Source: Pseudomonas botevensis
Lineage (GTDB): Bacteria; Pseudomonadota; Gammaproteobacteria; Pseudomonadales; Pseudomonadaceae
DNA length: 64,000 nucleotides
Direction: 5' to 3'
Assembly: GCF_019145475.1 (NCBI RefSeq)
Contig: NZ_JAHTKI010000024.1
Location: 16,596-80,595 of the forward strand
Shown: positions 26,791 through 35,166 of the stretch, in pieces
Position numbering within the stretch: position 1 is the first letter of the stretch
Layout: each line of letters starts with the position of its first letter
Translations under genes and position numbers: made by a program
The notes under the pieces: generated by a model
The model's input: the letters and a program-made list of their open reading frames with translations, nothing else
What the model was told of the DNA's origin: nothing
Databases searched by the model: none

Positions 26791-26817
26791 CATGTGACAC
26801 CGTTCAAAAGTTTTACC

Positions 26818-27732
26818 TCAAGGACGGTCGTCGATTTCCTTCTCGGTATTGGCCGGCGGAATCAAGTCTTCGGTCGACAGGTTCAGCCAGATCAGCACCA
26901 CGTTGGCGATGTAGATCGACGAGTAAGTACCCGCCAGAACACCCACCAGCAGTGCCAGGGAGAAGCCGTACAGGTTGTCACCGCCGAAGAACAGCAGTGC
27001 CGCGATCGCCAGCAAGGTGGACACCGAGGTCGCAATGGTCCGCAGCAGCGTCTGGGTGGTCGAGATGTTGATGTTCTCGATCAGCGAAGCCTTGCGCAGC
27101 ACGCGGAAGTTCTCACGAACCCGGTCGAATACCACGATGGTGTCGTTCAGCGAGTAACCGATGATCGCCAGTACCGCCGCCAGCACCGTCAGGTCGAAGG
27201 TGATCTGGAAGAACGACAGGATACCCACGGTCACGATCACGTCGTGAATCAGCGAAACAATGGCGCCGACGGCAAATTTCCACTGAAAGCGGAACGCCAG
27301 GTAGATCAGGATGCCGCCCAGTGCCAGCAGCATGCCCATGCCACCCTGGTCGCGCAGTTCTTCACCGACCTGCGGGCCGACGAACTCTACGCGCTTGACG
27401 GTCGCCGGGTTGTCGCCGCCGACCTTCTGCAGCGCATCGGCTACCTGATGGCCCAACTGCGGATCCTCACCCGGCATACGCACCAGCAAATCGGTAGTCG
27501 CACCGAAGTTCTGCACGATGGCTTCGTGATAACCGGCCGTGGTCAGTTGCTCACGCACCTTGGTGACGTCGGCCGGACGCTCGTAGGTCAGCTCGATGAG
27601 CGTACCGCCGGTGAAGTCCAGGCCCCAGTTCATGCCCTTGTGGAACACGCTGAAAACGGCCAGCAGCGTAAGGAACACGGTGACGCCGAACGCAAAGTTG
27701 CGGACGCCCATGAAATTGATTGTACGTAACAT
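26818..27732 (-). CDS. secF: Protein translocase subunit SecF
   Basis: SecF (304 aa), an RND-type inner-membrane subunit that uses proton motive force to finish Sec translocation. TM1 is at the N-terminus followed by the GLDFTGGTLIELTYE periplasmic start. Five further TMs follow, with the RND signature stretch IGYSLNDTIVVFDRVREN near residue 195. Only 9 bp separate it from secD. Confidence 0.98.
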   Translation of the reverse strand: MLRTINFMGVRNFAFGVTVFLTLLAVFSVFHKGMNWGLDFTGGTLIELTYERPADVTKVREQLTTAGYHEAIVQNFGATTDLLVRMPGEDPQLGHQVADALQKVGGDNPATVKRVEFVGPQVGEELRDQGGMGMLLALGGILIYLAFRFQWKFAVGAIVSLIHDVIVTVGILSFFQITFDLTVLAAVLAIIGYSLNDTIVVFDRVRENFRVLRKASLIENINISTTQTLLRTIATSVSTLLAIAALLFFGGDNLYGFSLALLVGVLAGTYSSIYIANVVLIWLNLSTEDLIPPANTEKEIDDRP

Positions 27733-27741
27733 GGCAGCCCC

Positions 27742-29610
27742 TTAAATCCACAACTTCTTGAAGTCACGACCGCCGAAGATCAGGTTGACCATCGCGCGGG
27801 TGACCATGATGGCCGTGAACATCGAAGTCAGAACCCCGAGGGACATGGTGACTGCGAAGCCTTTCACCGGGCCGGTGCCCATGGCGAACAGAATCCCGCC
27901 GACCAGCAAGGTGGTCAGGTTGGCGTCGAGAATCGCAGTGAATGCCCGGCCGAAGCCTTCGTTGATTGCACGTTGCACAGTCATGCCGGCGGCGATCTCT
28001 TCACGGATCCGCGAGAAGATCAGCACGTTGGCGTCGACCGCCATACCCATGGTCAACACGATACCGGCGATACCCGGCAGGGTCAGCGTTGCCCCCAGCA
28101 GCGACATCAGCGCCAGCAGCAAGACCATGTTCACCGCCAGTGCGACGGTAGCGATCAGACCGAAGAAACGGTAGATAGCGATGATGAACAGCGAGACGAA
28201 CAGCATGCCCCACAGCGATGCATCGATACCCTTGGTGATGTTGTCGGCACCCAGGCTCGGGCCGATGGTACGTTCTTCAGCGAAGTACATCGGAGCGGCC
28301 AGACCACCGGCACGCAGCAGCAGTGCCAGCTCGGACGACTCGCCCTGACCGTTCAGGCCGGTGATACGGAACTGCGCGCCCAGCGGCGACTGGATGGTCG
28401 CCAGGCTGATGATTTTCTTCTCTTCCTTGAAGCTCTGAACGGCGACGTCTTTCTCGACACCGTCGACCACTTGCTTGACGTAAGTGGTGACCGGACGCTG
28501 CTCAATGAAGATCACCGCCATGCTGCGACCGACGTTGCTGCGGGTCGCGCGGCTCATCAGCTCGCCACCGTGACCATCCAGGCGGATGTTCACTTCAGGT
28601 GTGCCGTGCTCGCCAAAACCGGCCTTGGCGTCAGTCACCTGGTCACCGGTGATGATCAGGCCACGCTCGATCTGTGCCGGCGGACGCTTGCCTTCACGGA
28701 ACTCGAAAGTCTCGGAAGTGGCTTTCGAAGCACCCGGCTCGGCGGCCAGACGGAATTCCAGGTTGGCGGTCTTGCCGAGGATTCGCTTGGCTTCGGCAGT
28801 GTCCTGCACGCCCGGCAGCTCAACCACGATGCGGTTGGCGCCCTGACGCTGGACGATCGGTTCGGCAACACCCAGCTCGTTGACGCGGTTACGTACCGTG
28901 GTCAAGTTCTGCTTGATGGAGTATTCACGGATTTCCGCCAGCTTGGCCGGGGTCATCGCCAGACGCAGCACCGGTTGACCGTTGAGGTCGGCCGGAACAA
29001 TGTCGAAATCGTTGAAATTCTTGCGGATCAGCGCACGGGCCTGTTCGCGGGAGTCAGCGTCGCTGAAGCCCAACTGAATGGCACCGTTGAGTTGCGGCAA
29101 GCTGCGATAACGCAGTTTCTCTTTGCGCAACAGGCTCTTGACGTCACCCTCGTAGACTTTCAGACGTGCGTCGAGGGCTTTGTCCATGTCCACTTCGAGC
29201 AGGAAGTGCACACCACCGGACAAGTCCAGACCCAGCTTCATCGGGTGCGCGGCCAGGCTGCGCAGCCATTGCGGGGTGGTTTGCGCCAGGTTCAGCGCGA
29301 CGACGTAGTCATCACCCAATGCCTTGCGCACAACGTCCTTGGCCGGCAGCTGGTCTTCAGCCTTGACCAGACGGATCAGGCCGCCCTTGCCATTGGCCGC
29401 CAGACTCGACGCCTTGACGTTGATCCCGGACTCACGCAGCGCGGTGCTCGCACGATCCAGGTCGGCCTGATTGACCTGCAGGGCCGTGCTGGCACCGCTG
29501 ATCTGAATGGCCGGGTCATCGGGGTATAGATTGGGAGCGGAATAAATCAGACCGATCGCCAGCACCGCCAGGATCAGAATGTATTTCCACAGAGGATATT
29601 TGTTCAGCAT
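27742..29610 (-). CDS. secD: Protein translocase subunit SecD
   Basis: SecD (622 aa) pairs with SecF. TM1 is residues ~8–26 (KYILILAVLAIGLIYSAPN). GLDLSGGVHFLLEVD is near residue 120. A large periplasmic region of ~350 residues precedes five C-terminal TMs with GMAVDANVLIFSRIREE near 515. The ATG at 29610 gives the canonical MLNKYPLWKY; the GTG just before it is ignored. Confidence 0.98.
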   Translation of the reverse strand: MLNKYPLWKYILILAVLAIGLIYSAPNLYPDDPAIQISGASTALQVNQADLDRASTALRESGINVKASSLAANGKGGLIRLVKAEDQLPAKDVVRKALGDDYVVALNLAQTTPQWLRSLAAHPMKLGLDLSGGVHFLLEVDMDKALDARLKVYEGDVKSLLRKEKLRYRSLPQLNGAIQLGFSDADSREQARALIRKNFNDFDIVPADLNGQPVLRLAMTPAKLAEIREYSIKQNLTTVRNRVNELGVAEPIVQRQGANRIVVELPGVQDTAEAKRILGKTANLEFRLAAEPGASKATSETFEFREGKRPPAQIERGLIITGDQVTDAKAGFGEHGTPEVNIRLDGHGGELMSRATRSNVGRSMAVIFIEQRPVTTYVKQVVDGVEKDVAVQSFKEEKKIISLATIQSPLGAQFRITGLNGQGESSELALLLRAGGLAAPMYFAEERTIGPSLGADNITKGIDASLWGMLFVSLFIIAIYRFFGLIATVALAVNMVLLLALMSLLGATLTLPGIAGIVLTMGMAVDANVLIFSRIREEIAAGMTVQRAINEGFGRAFTAILDANLTTLLVGGILFAMGTGPVKGFAVTMSLGVLTSMFTAIMVTRAMVNLIFGGRDFKKLWI

Positions 29611-29673
29611 CACGCCGCCCGTTTATGACGCGGGGCGCCTTGCGCGCCCCGTCGATTGAGTAGAAGTTGAAAC

Positions 29674-30009
29674 TTAGATCGCTTTCAGCGTGCCTTTTGG
29701 CAGCGTGGCGGCGATGGCGCCCTTCTGGAACTTCATTTCCACGGTGTCGGAAACTTCCAGAACCACGAAGTCATCGGCCACTTTGGTGATCTTGCCAGCG
29801 ATGCCGCCGTTGGTGACCACTTCGTCACCCTTTTGCAGGCTGCTCAGCAGGTTCTTCTGCTCTTTGGCGCGCTTGGCCTGTGGACGCCAGATCATCAGGT
29901 AGAAGATGACCAGGAAGCCGACCAGGAAAATCCACTCAAAGCCGCCGCCCATAGGCGCTGCAGCCGGTGCAGCCGCGTCAGCCATGGCATTAGAGATAAA
30001 AAAGCTCAT
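29674..30009 (-). CDS. yajC: Sec translocase accessory subunit YajC
   Basis: A 111-residue single-TM protein (FEWIFLVGFLVIFYLMIW, residues ~24–41) followed by a positively charged RPQAKRAKEQ and a small cytoplasmic domain with GDEVVTNGGIAGKI. Partner of SecDF; gene order tgt–yajC–secD–secF is conserved. Confidence 0.97.
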   Translation of the reverse strand: MSFFISNAMADAAAPAAAPMGGGFEWIFLVGFLVIFYLMIWRPQAKRAKEQKNLLSSLQKGDEVVTNGGIAGKITKVADDFVVLEVSDTVEMKFQKGAIAATLPKGTLKAI

Positions 30010-30052
30010 TTAGCACTCCAGTTGCAAATGTTGAATCTTGGGGTCAGAAAAC

Positions 30053-31168
30053 TCAGTCCAAAGGCGGAACGGGGAGCCCGCGTTTGGCGTAGAAGGCATC
30101 GACAAAGGCGGCCAATGTACCCTGTTGAATAGCCTCGCGCAAACCAGCCATCAGCACCTGATAATGGCGCAAATTGTGGATGGTATTGAGCATGCTGCCG
30201 AGCATTTCGCCGCACTTGTCCAGATGATGCAGATAAGCGCGGGAGAAGTTCTGGCAGGTATAGCAATCGCAGGTCGGATCCAGCGGCGAATCATCATGGC
30301 GATGGAACGCGTTACGGATCTTCAGCACGCCTGTATCAATGAACAGATGCCCATTGCGGGCATTACGGGTTGGCATCACGCAATCGAACATGTCCACACC
30401 GCGGCGCACACCCTCAACCAGATCTTCCGGTTTGCCAACGCCCATAAGGTAACGAGGTTTGTCAGCGGGCATCATCCCAGGCAGATAATCCAGCACCTTG
30501 ATCATTTCGTGCTTTGGTTCGCCTACCGACAGACCGCCGATGGCCAGGCCATCGAAGCCGATCTTGTCCAGGCCTTCCAGCGAACGCATGCGCAGGTCCT
30601 GGTGCATGCCGCCCTGGACGATACCGAACAGCGCCGCCGTGTTGTCGCCATGGGCGTTTTTCGAACGCTGGGCCCAGCGCAACGACAGCTCCATCGATAC
30701 CCGGGCGACGTCTTCGTCGGCCGGGTACGGGGTGCATTCGTCGAAGATCATCACGATGTCCGAGCCCAGGTCACGCTGGACCTGCATCGACTCTTCCGGG
30801 CCCATGAACACCTTCGAACCGTCGACCGGGGAAGCGAAGGTCACACCCTCTTCCTTGATCTTGCGCATCGCGCCGAGGCTGAACACCTGGAAACCACCGG
30901 AGTCGGTCAGGATCGGGCCTTTCCACTGCATGAAATCGTGCAGGTCGCCGTGGGCCTTGATCACTTCGGTGCCGGGACGCAGCCACAGGTGGAAGGTGTT
31001 GCCCAGAATGATTTCCGCGCCAATCGCCTCGATATCCCGTGGCAGCATGCCCTTGACCGTGCCGTAGGTGCCGACCGGCATGAAGGCCGGGGTCTCGACG
31101 GTGCCACGGGGAAAGGTCAGGCGACCACGACGAGCCTTGCCATCGGTGGCAAGCAGCTCAAACGACAT
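30053..31168 (-). CDS. tgt: Queuine tRNA-ribosyltransferase
   Basis: Tgt (371 aa) exchanges G34 for preQ1 in Asp/Asn/His/Tyr tRNAs. Catalytic aspartates are in LTDSGGFQVFSLG near residue 90 and FDCVMPTRNARNG near 265. The zinc site is CDCYTCQNFSRAYLHHL near 305–320. Start at MSFELLATDGKARRG; an ATG six codons upstream exists but adds residues not typical of the family. QueA for the next queuosine step is upstream. Confidence 0.97.
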   Translation of the reverse strand: MSFELLATDGKARRGRLTFPRGTVETPAFMPVGTYGTVKGMLPRDIEAIGAEIILGNTFHLWLRPGTEVIKAHGDLHDFMQWKGPILTDSGGFQVFSLGAMRKIKEEGVTFASPVDGSKVFMGPEESMQVQRDLGSDIVMIFDECTPYPADEDVARVSMELSLRWAQRSKNAHGDNTAALFGIVQGGMHQDLRMRSLEGLDKIGFDGLAIGGLSVGEPKHEMIKVLDYLPGMMPADKPRYLMGVGKPEDLVEGVRRGVDMFDCVMPTRNARNGHLFIDTGVLKIRNAFHRHDDSPLDPTCDCYTCQNFSRAYLHHLDKCGEMLGSMLNTIHNLRHYQVLMAGLREAIQQGTLAAFVDAFYAKRGLPVPPLD

Positions 31169-31182
31169 ACGGCATTGGCGAC

Positions 31183-32232
31183 TCATACTGTTTCCTCAGG
31201 GCCACGTGGTGCGGGGTTACGGGTAATGAACATCGCATCACCGTAGCTGAAAAAGCGGTATCCGTTGTCGACCGCAGCCTTATAGGCCGCCATGGTCTCC
31301 GGATAACCGGCGAATGCCGAAACCAGCATCAACAGCGTGGATTCAGGCAAATGGAAATTGGTGACCAGGGCGTCGACCACATGAAACGGCCGGCCCGGGT
31401 AGATAAAGATGTCGGTGTCACCGCTGAACGGCTTGAGCACGCCATCGCGAGCGGCGCTTTCCAGCGAACGCACACTGGTGGTGCCCACCGCGATCACCCG
31501 ACCACCGCGCGCACGGCACGCAGCGACCGCATCGACCACATCCTGGCCGACTTCCAGCCATTCGCTGTGCATGTGGTGATCTTCGATCTTGTCGACACGC
31601 ACCGGCTGGAACGTCCCCGCGCCCACGTGCAGCGTGACGAAAGCGGTTTCGACGCCCTTGGCGGCAATCGCTTCCATCAGCGTCTGGTCGAAATGCAGCC
31701 CCGCCGTCGGCGCCGCCACCGCGCCCAGGCGCTCGGCGTACACGGTCTGATAGCGCTCGCGATCCGAGCCCTCGTCCGGGCGATCTATATAAGGAGGCAG
31801 CGGCATGTGCCCGACGCGATCGAGCAACGGCAGCACTTCTTCGGCAAACCCCAGTTCGAACAGCGCGTCGTGACGCGCCAGCATCTCGGCTTCGCCACCA
31901 CCGTCGATGAGGATCTTCGAACCCGGCTTCGGCGACTTGCTGGAGCGCACATGGGCCAGCACGCGATGCGTGTCGAGCACCCGTTCGATGAGAATTTCCA
32001 GCTTGCCGCCGGACGCTTTCTGGCCGAACAGCCGTGCCGGAATCACCCGGGTATTGTTGAACACCATCAGATCGCCCGGGCGCAAATGCTCAAGCAAATC
32101 AGTGAATTGACGGTGTGCCAGGGCGCCGCTGAGCCCATCAAGGGTCAACAGGCGACTACCGCGACGCTCGGCCAGTGGATGGCGGGCGATCAGCGAATCA
32201 GGAAGCTCGAAGGTAAAGTCAGCAACGCGCAT
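31183..32232 (-). CDS. queA: S-adenosylmethionine:tRNA ribosyltransferase-isomerase
   Basis: QueA (349 aa) adds the epoxycyclopentane ring to preQ1-tRNA using the ribosyl part of SAM. Family stretches are MRVADFTFELPDSLIARHP at the start, MVFNNTRVIPARLFG near 58, TAGLHFDQTLMEAI near 175, HVGAGTFQPVR near 200 and NFHLPESTLLMLVSAF near 300. The first gene of the queA–tgt–yajC–secDF run. Confidence 0.98.
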   Translation of the reverse strand: MRVADFTFELPDSLIARHPLAERRGSRLLTLDGLSGALAHRQFTDLLEHLRPGDLMVFNNTRVIPARLFGQKASGGKLEILIERVLDTHRVLAHVRSSKSPKPGSKILIDGGGEAEMLARHDALFELGFAEEVLPLLDRVGHMPLPPYIDRPDEGSDRERYQTVYAERLGAVAAPTAGLHFDQTLMEAIAAKGVETAFVTLHVGAGTFQPVRVDKIEDHHMHSEWLEVGQDVVDAVAACRARGGRVIAVGTTSVRSLESAARDGVLKPFSGDTDIFIYPGRPFHVVDALVTNFHLPESTLLMLVSAFAGYPETMAAYKAAVDNGYRFFSYGDAMFITRNPAPRGPEETV

Positions 32233-32298
32233 GATGGGGTTCGTCTAGCAGGGCCGGAAAGTCTAGCGGAAATATCGAAAATTGACCATGAAACGTGA

Positions 32299-32327
32299 TT
32301 GACCAACGGTAGGCACCTCTCTATACT
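32299..32327 (+). promoter_or_regulatory. Promoter of tRNA-Leu
   Basis: TTGACC (32299–32304), 17-bp spacer, TATACT (32322–32327). The mature tRNA begins 13 bp after the -10. Near-consensus, as expected for a stable-RNA promoter. Confidence 0.85.
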
Positions 32328-32340
32328 TCGCCGCCATTGA

Positions 32341-32425
32341 GCCCTGATGGCGGAATTGGTAGACGCGGCGGATTCAAAATCCGTTTTCGAAAGGAGTGGG
32401 AGTTCGAGTCTCCCTCGGGGCACCA
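32341..32425 (+). tRNA. tRNA-Leu (anticodon CAA)
   Basis: An 85-nt class II tRNA. The acceptor stem GCCCTGA pairs with TCGGGGC (one G·U). The anticodon arm CGGA–TTCAAAA–TCCG gives anticodon CAA, reading UUG. A long variable arm follows, then the T arm GGGAG-TTCGAGT-CTCCC. CCA is encoded at 32423–32425. Confidence 0.97.
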
Positions 32426-32433
32426 AAATCAAG

Positions 32434-32463
32434 AAAGGTCTTGCTTTGCAAGGCCTTTTTTTT
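32434..32463 (+). terminator. Terminator after tRNA-Leu
   Basis: AAAGGTCTTGC – TTT – GCAAGGCCTTTTTTTT, 9 nt after the CCA end. Confidence 0.93.
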
Positions 32464-32518
32464 CGTCTGCCGGAAAGTGCCGATGGCCATCCGGCGAGAT
32501 CTCACAAAGGTTCACCCC

Positions 32519-32848
32519 ATGGAATCGTCCCTGGAAACAGTCGCTCTTTTCTCCCTCAAACTCGCTTATGAGGAAGAAGGCCTGAGCCCGATCCTGCGGG
32601 ACGATCTGGTCATGGGCGATTACGAGAGAGACGTGTTCGAACTGCTGGTGCGCCGGGGAGATGTCGAGACGATTCAGCTCAAGATGAAAGAGTGTCTGAC
32701 TCTGGCGCTGGATGCCTTGGGCGGCGTAGACAAGCCATTGGGGCGTGAGCTGCACAAACTGTCCGTCGACTTCAGCCAGGCAAGGTCGATGGAGCTGCTG
32801 GATGCGCCGCTCCTCGCCCTCAAGCGTTATTTGAAAGACGTGCTGTAA
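32519..32848 (+). CDS. Hypothetical protein, acidic, 109 aa
   Basis: Starts MESSLETVALFSLKLAYEEE and is predicted all-helical and soluble, without cysteines near a signal. I do not recognise a family. The ATG at 32519 has AAAGG about 8 nt upstream and is preferred to an ATG at 32483 within the post-tRNA terminator region. It lies first in the accessory segment 3' of the tRNA gene, convergent with the PH-domain gene, 4 bp apart. Confidence 0.65.
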   Translation: MESSLETVALFSLKLAYEEEGLSPILRDDLVMGDYERDVFELLVRRGDVETIQLKMKECLTLALDALGGVDKPLGRELHKLSVDFSQARSMELLDAPLLALKRYLKDVL

Positions 32849-32852
32849 GGCC

Positions 32853-33221
32853 TCACAGAAGATGCCGGGAGATGTGCTTCGAGATCTCCACCATCGACGT
32901 CTTTCCGGTGAATTCGAACTTCACCTTCCCCAGCGACGAAAAGTAAATTTCCAGTTCCGAGTCCAGATCAAACGTCCCCGACGTTTCGACGGAGTACGCG
33001 ACGATGTTCTTGTACGGCAAGGAGGTGAAATCCTTTTTGCTACCGGTAATGCCCTGGACGTTGACCGCAATGATGCGTTTGTTGGTGAACACCACGCCAT
33101 CGCGCATGGCCTTGTAGGAGTCGATCACCTCTTCGCCATCCAGCAACAGCGCGGTCACGCGTTCGGCGTACTCGTCGTTCTGCTTGAGTTTGAAGAAGCC
33201 TTTATTGTTGAAGTCGATCAT
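32853..33221 (-). CDS. Bacterial PH-domain protein
   Basis: A 122-residue soluble protein. The middle and C-terminal part reads MRDGVVFTNKRIIAVNVQG, then a run of beta-strand-like segments and a final amphipathic helix (VEISKHISRHLL). This is the layout of bacterial pleckstrin-homology (bPH/YvbH-type) domains, which commonly include the phrase 'hTNKRhh'. The exact role in bacteria is unknown. No membrane segment or signal peptide. Single gene, with AGGA before the ATG. Confidence 0.75.
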   Translation of the reverse strand: MIDFNNKGFFKLKQNDEYAERVTALLLDGEEVIDSYKAMRDGVVFTNKRIIAVNVQGITGSKKDFTSLPYKNIVAYSVETSGTFDLDSELEIYFSSLGKVKFEFTGKTSMVEISKHISRHLL

Positions 33222-33257
33222 CTGAGCATCCTCCGGATAAAGAACAATATTTGATGC

Positions 33258-34007
33258 TCAGTCGAGCGCCTTGACGACTCGAATGTCGACGGGAAACCCA
33301 CCCGCTCCCGCCAGCGTCTTCCACCCGACATACTGAAAGATCCCGTCCCGGTCAATGTTGTCGCCTCTTTCCACCATTTTTCCGTTCAGTACCGCGACGT
33401 TTTTATGGACGGCACAAGCGCCATCCGACGCACCGACGGTGTAGATCACATAGGGTTTGACGTATTGCGCGGCGCGAAAATGTCGGCCGCATCCGAAATC
33501 GACGGTGATCATCAACGTCTTCAGATTCGCTTCGCCATCCAGCTCTGCGTGCTGGTCGAGCTGGCCGATCTCGCCGACGTCGCTGAAACCCAGAGCCCGA
33601 GCGCGTTTGTACTCCGGGGAGCTCAGGTGAGCGGCTTGGGCTTGTCGGAGATGTTGATCGATCTCGTCGTCGTATACCGCGCGCTCCTTGGTGACGATAT
33701 CTTGCGCCCGAGTGATGAGTTTTTCGCAGCGTGCGTAATCGGGGGAACCGAGTTTTGACGGGGCGAGGTGTTTACGGTGTACCGAAACGGTTCGCAGCGG
33801 ACTCTCGATATAGAGCATGGAATCCCTTGCGGACTGGCTACCGTTCTGCAGATTGGTTATCGCCCGCTGCAGGTGCTGGCAATCGGAGAGGTAGGTCTTC
33901 CAGGCGTACTCCGGCGTTTCTTCCCAGTCGTCGGCATACGCCGGGGTCATCACGACAGCGAGGGTGGTCGCGCAGAGCAGGCGAAAGGCCGCGGTGAAAA
34001 TGGGCAT
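33258..34007 (-). CDS. Secreted hypothetical protein, 249 aa
   Basis: Signal peptide with hydrophobic core (LLCATTLAVVMTP) and likely cleavage after AYA near residue 25. The mature part is rich in charged residues, first helical (YLSDCQHLQRAITN; VYDDEIDQHLRQAQAAH). The last ~90 residues are beta-rich, with CGRHFRAAQYVKPYVIY and DIRVVKALD. Four cysteines could form disulfides. I recognise no domain. It ends about 36 bp from the PH-domain gene start on the same strand, so the two may be cotranscribed. Confidence 0.65.
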   Translation of the reverse strand: MPIFTAAFRLLCATTLAVVMTPAYADDWEETPEYAWKTYLSDCQHLQRAITNLQNGSQSARDSMLYIESPLRTVSVHRKHLAPSKLGSPDYARCEKLITRAQDIVTKERAVYDDEIDQHLRQAQAAHLSSPEYKRARALGFSDVGEIGQLDQHAELDGEANLKTLMITVDFGCGRHFRAAQYVKPYVIYTVGASDGACAVHKNVAVLNGKMVERGDNIDRDGIFQYVGWKTLAGAGGFPVDIRVVKALD

Positions 34008-34056
34008 GTGTAATCCGTTACGGTGATGAGGAATGGCGCGACGCTACTATTTTGTC

Positions 34057-34240
34057 ATCTGGCCGTCCAATAGAACGGAGTGCCTGGACGGTTGCTCCGT
34101 ACTCGCGCCGGATTAAGGAAAGTGCTCGATGAAAACCCTGTGGCGACCGGAATCTGTTTCTCGCCAATCTCGCCGAGGCGGGTGCCGGTCTGGTCACGAT
34201 CATGGTGGAGTCGATCCTGTTCGACTCTGCTTTTCATTTC
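34057..34240 (+). ncRNA. Candidate structured RNA with H-type pseudoknot and terminator
   Basis: This 334-bp gap (34008–34341) has no convincing gene. Two interleaved stems can form: CCGTCCA (34063–34069) with TGGACGG (34085–34091), and ACGGAG (34075–34080) with CTCCGT (34095–34100). That is the topology of an H-type pseudoknot. Further hairpins follow near 34180. A terminator-like stem GAGTCGA–TCCTGT–TCGACTC (34208–34227) followed by TGCTTTTCATTTC gives a defined 3' end. TACTAT at 34045–34050 could be a -10, but the -35 is weak. Rightward strand preferred because only that side has a T tract. Purely predicted; it could also be a leader of the 34342 gene. Confidence 0.35.
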
Positions 34241-34341
34241 TCTCAATTTTTAACGGGTTTTTGCTATCTTGCTGGCCACTATTGCAGCGGGCTCGACGCG
34301 TGCTGACTTGAGCAATTTTGAAGGTTAAAGGAAAGGATCGA

Positions 34342-35094
34342 ATGGAGTTTCTGCGTTTTCTGGCATTTGTCGCGGCCTGGGGTTTCATGTGGCGCTGGGT
34401 GGTGAAGAATCGCGGCAGCTGGAATCTGTTCATCGGCAACCTGATCGGTGCGGTGGGCGGTTTCATTGTCGGTGTCGTGGTGTTGTCCATTACCCTGTCG
34501 CTGTTTCCGTCTGCGCATAAAACGGAACAACAGCAACCAGAGAGGGCCGCGACCTCGGAAGCCAGGCCAGCCGTGACGAAGGTCGAGCCTGCTCCTGTAC
34601 TGATCCCACCTTCCGAGTCCGCTCCCGCTGTGGCATCCGACAACCTGCCGGTATTTGTCGCCAGCGCAGCGCAGAATCAGCCTTCACCGCCCGACTCCGC
34701 TCTCCTGCCCAACTTCAGTAAACGTCTGACAGCCTCGGTGTCGGAAAAGAAGGTCGAGGAGACTGTCGGCGCCAATTTCGTCGCCCTGCGCAAGGCGATC
34801 GGCAGCGATCCGAATGGCGACAAAGCGATACTGGCCTCGGTCATGTGCCTGCCGTTCATCCAGGGCGCCATGCGTTTTCCGGCAGCGGCGGTCGTGACAC
34901 CTCAAGCCAAGACCAACAGCACGCGGTTCAAGGATCAGATCTACACCATCAGCAACACAGTCACCGCCCGCAACATGCTCGGTGACGACGAACTCTACCG
35001 CTTCGATTGCTCGATTCAGCGACTGCCGGCCAACGATTCCGGTTATGCCGAATGGCGCCTGCTGGGGTTGAAACTGGAAAAAGCCGGTTCTTAA
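34342..35094 (+). CDS. Membrane-anchored hypothetical protein, 250 aa
   Basis: Begins MEFLRFLAFVAAWGFMWRW with two hydrophobic segments (residues ~3–20 and LIGAVGGFIVGVVVLSITLSL at ~34–54). A Pro/Ala/Glu-rich linker (about 60–125) and a C-terminal soluble domain (about 130–250) with CLPFIQGAMRFP and ELYRFDCSIQRLP follow. The linker suggests a tethered cytoplasmic or periplasmic domain. No family recognised. The ATG at 34342 follows AAAGGAAAGGA at good distance, better than the TTG/ATG eight codons earlier. Confidence 0.7.
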   Translation: MEFLRFLAFVAAWGFMWRWVVKNRGSWNLFIGNLIGAVGGFIVGVVVLSITLSLFPSAHKTEQQQPERAATSEARPAVTKVEPAPVLIPPSESAPAVASDNLPVFVASAAQNQPSPPDSALLPNFSKRLTASVSEKKVEETVGANFVALRKAIGSDPNGDKAILASVMCLPFIQGAMRFPAAAVVTPQAKTNSTRFKDQIYTISNTVTARNMLGDDELYRFDCSIQRLPANDSGYAEWRLLGLKLEKAGS

Positions 35095-35166
35095 GCCTCG
35101 TTTAAGGGTTGAAGGCGCCGGCTGCGCTATCATCGCCGGCCTGTGCGCCTTGAGCCTTGCCCGCTG

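Noticed and set aside
34129..34311. 60-codon ORF MKTLWRPESVSRQ… with AAGGAAAG before its ATG
   Set aside because: No family resemblance, it covers the predicted terminator stem and shows a break in composition; the RNA-structure explanation fits better. Overlapping frames on both strands look equally weak.
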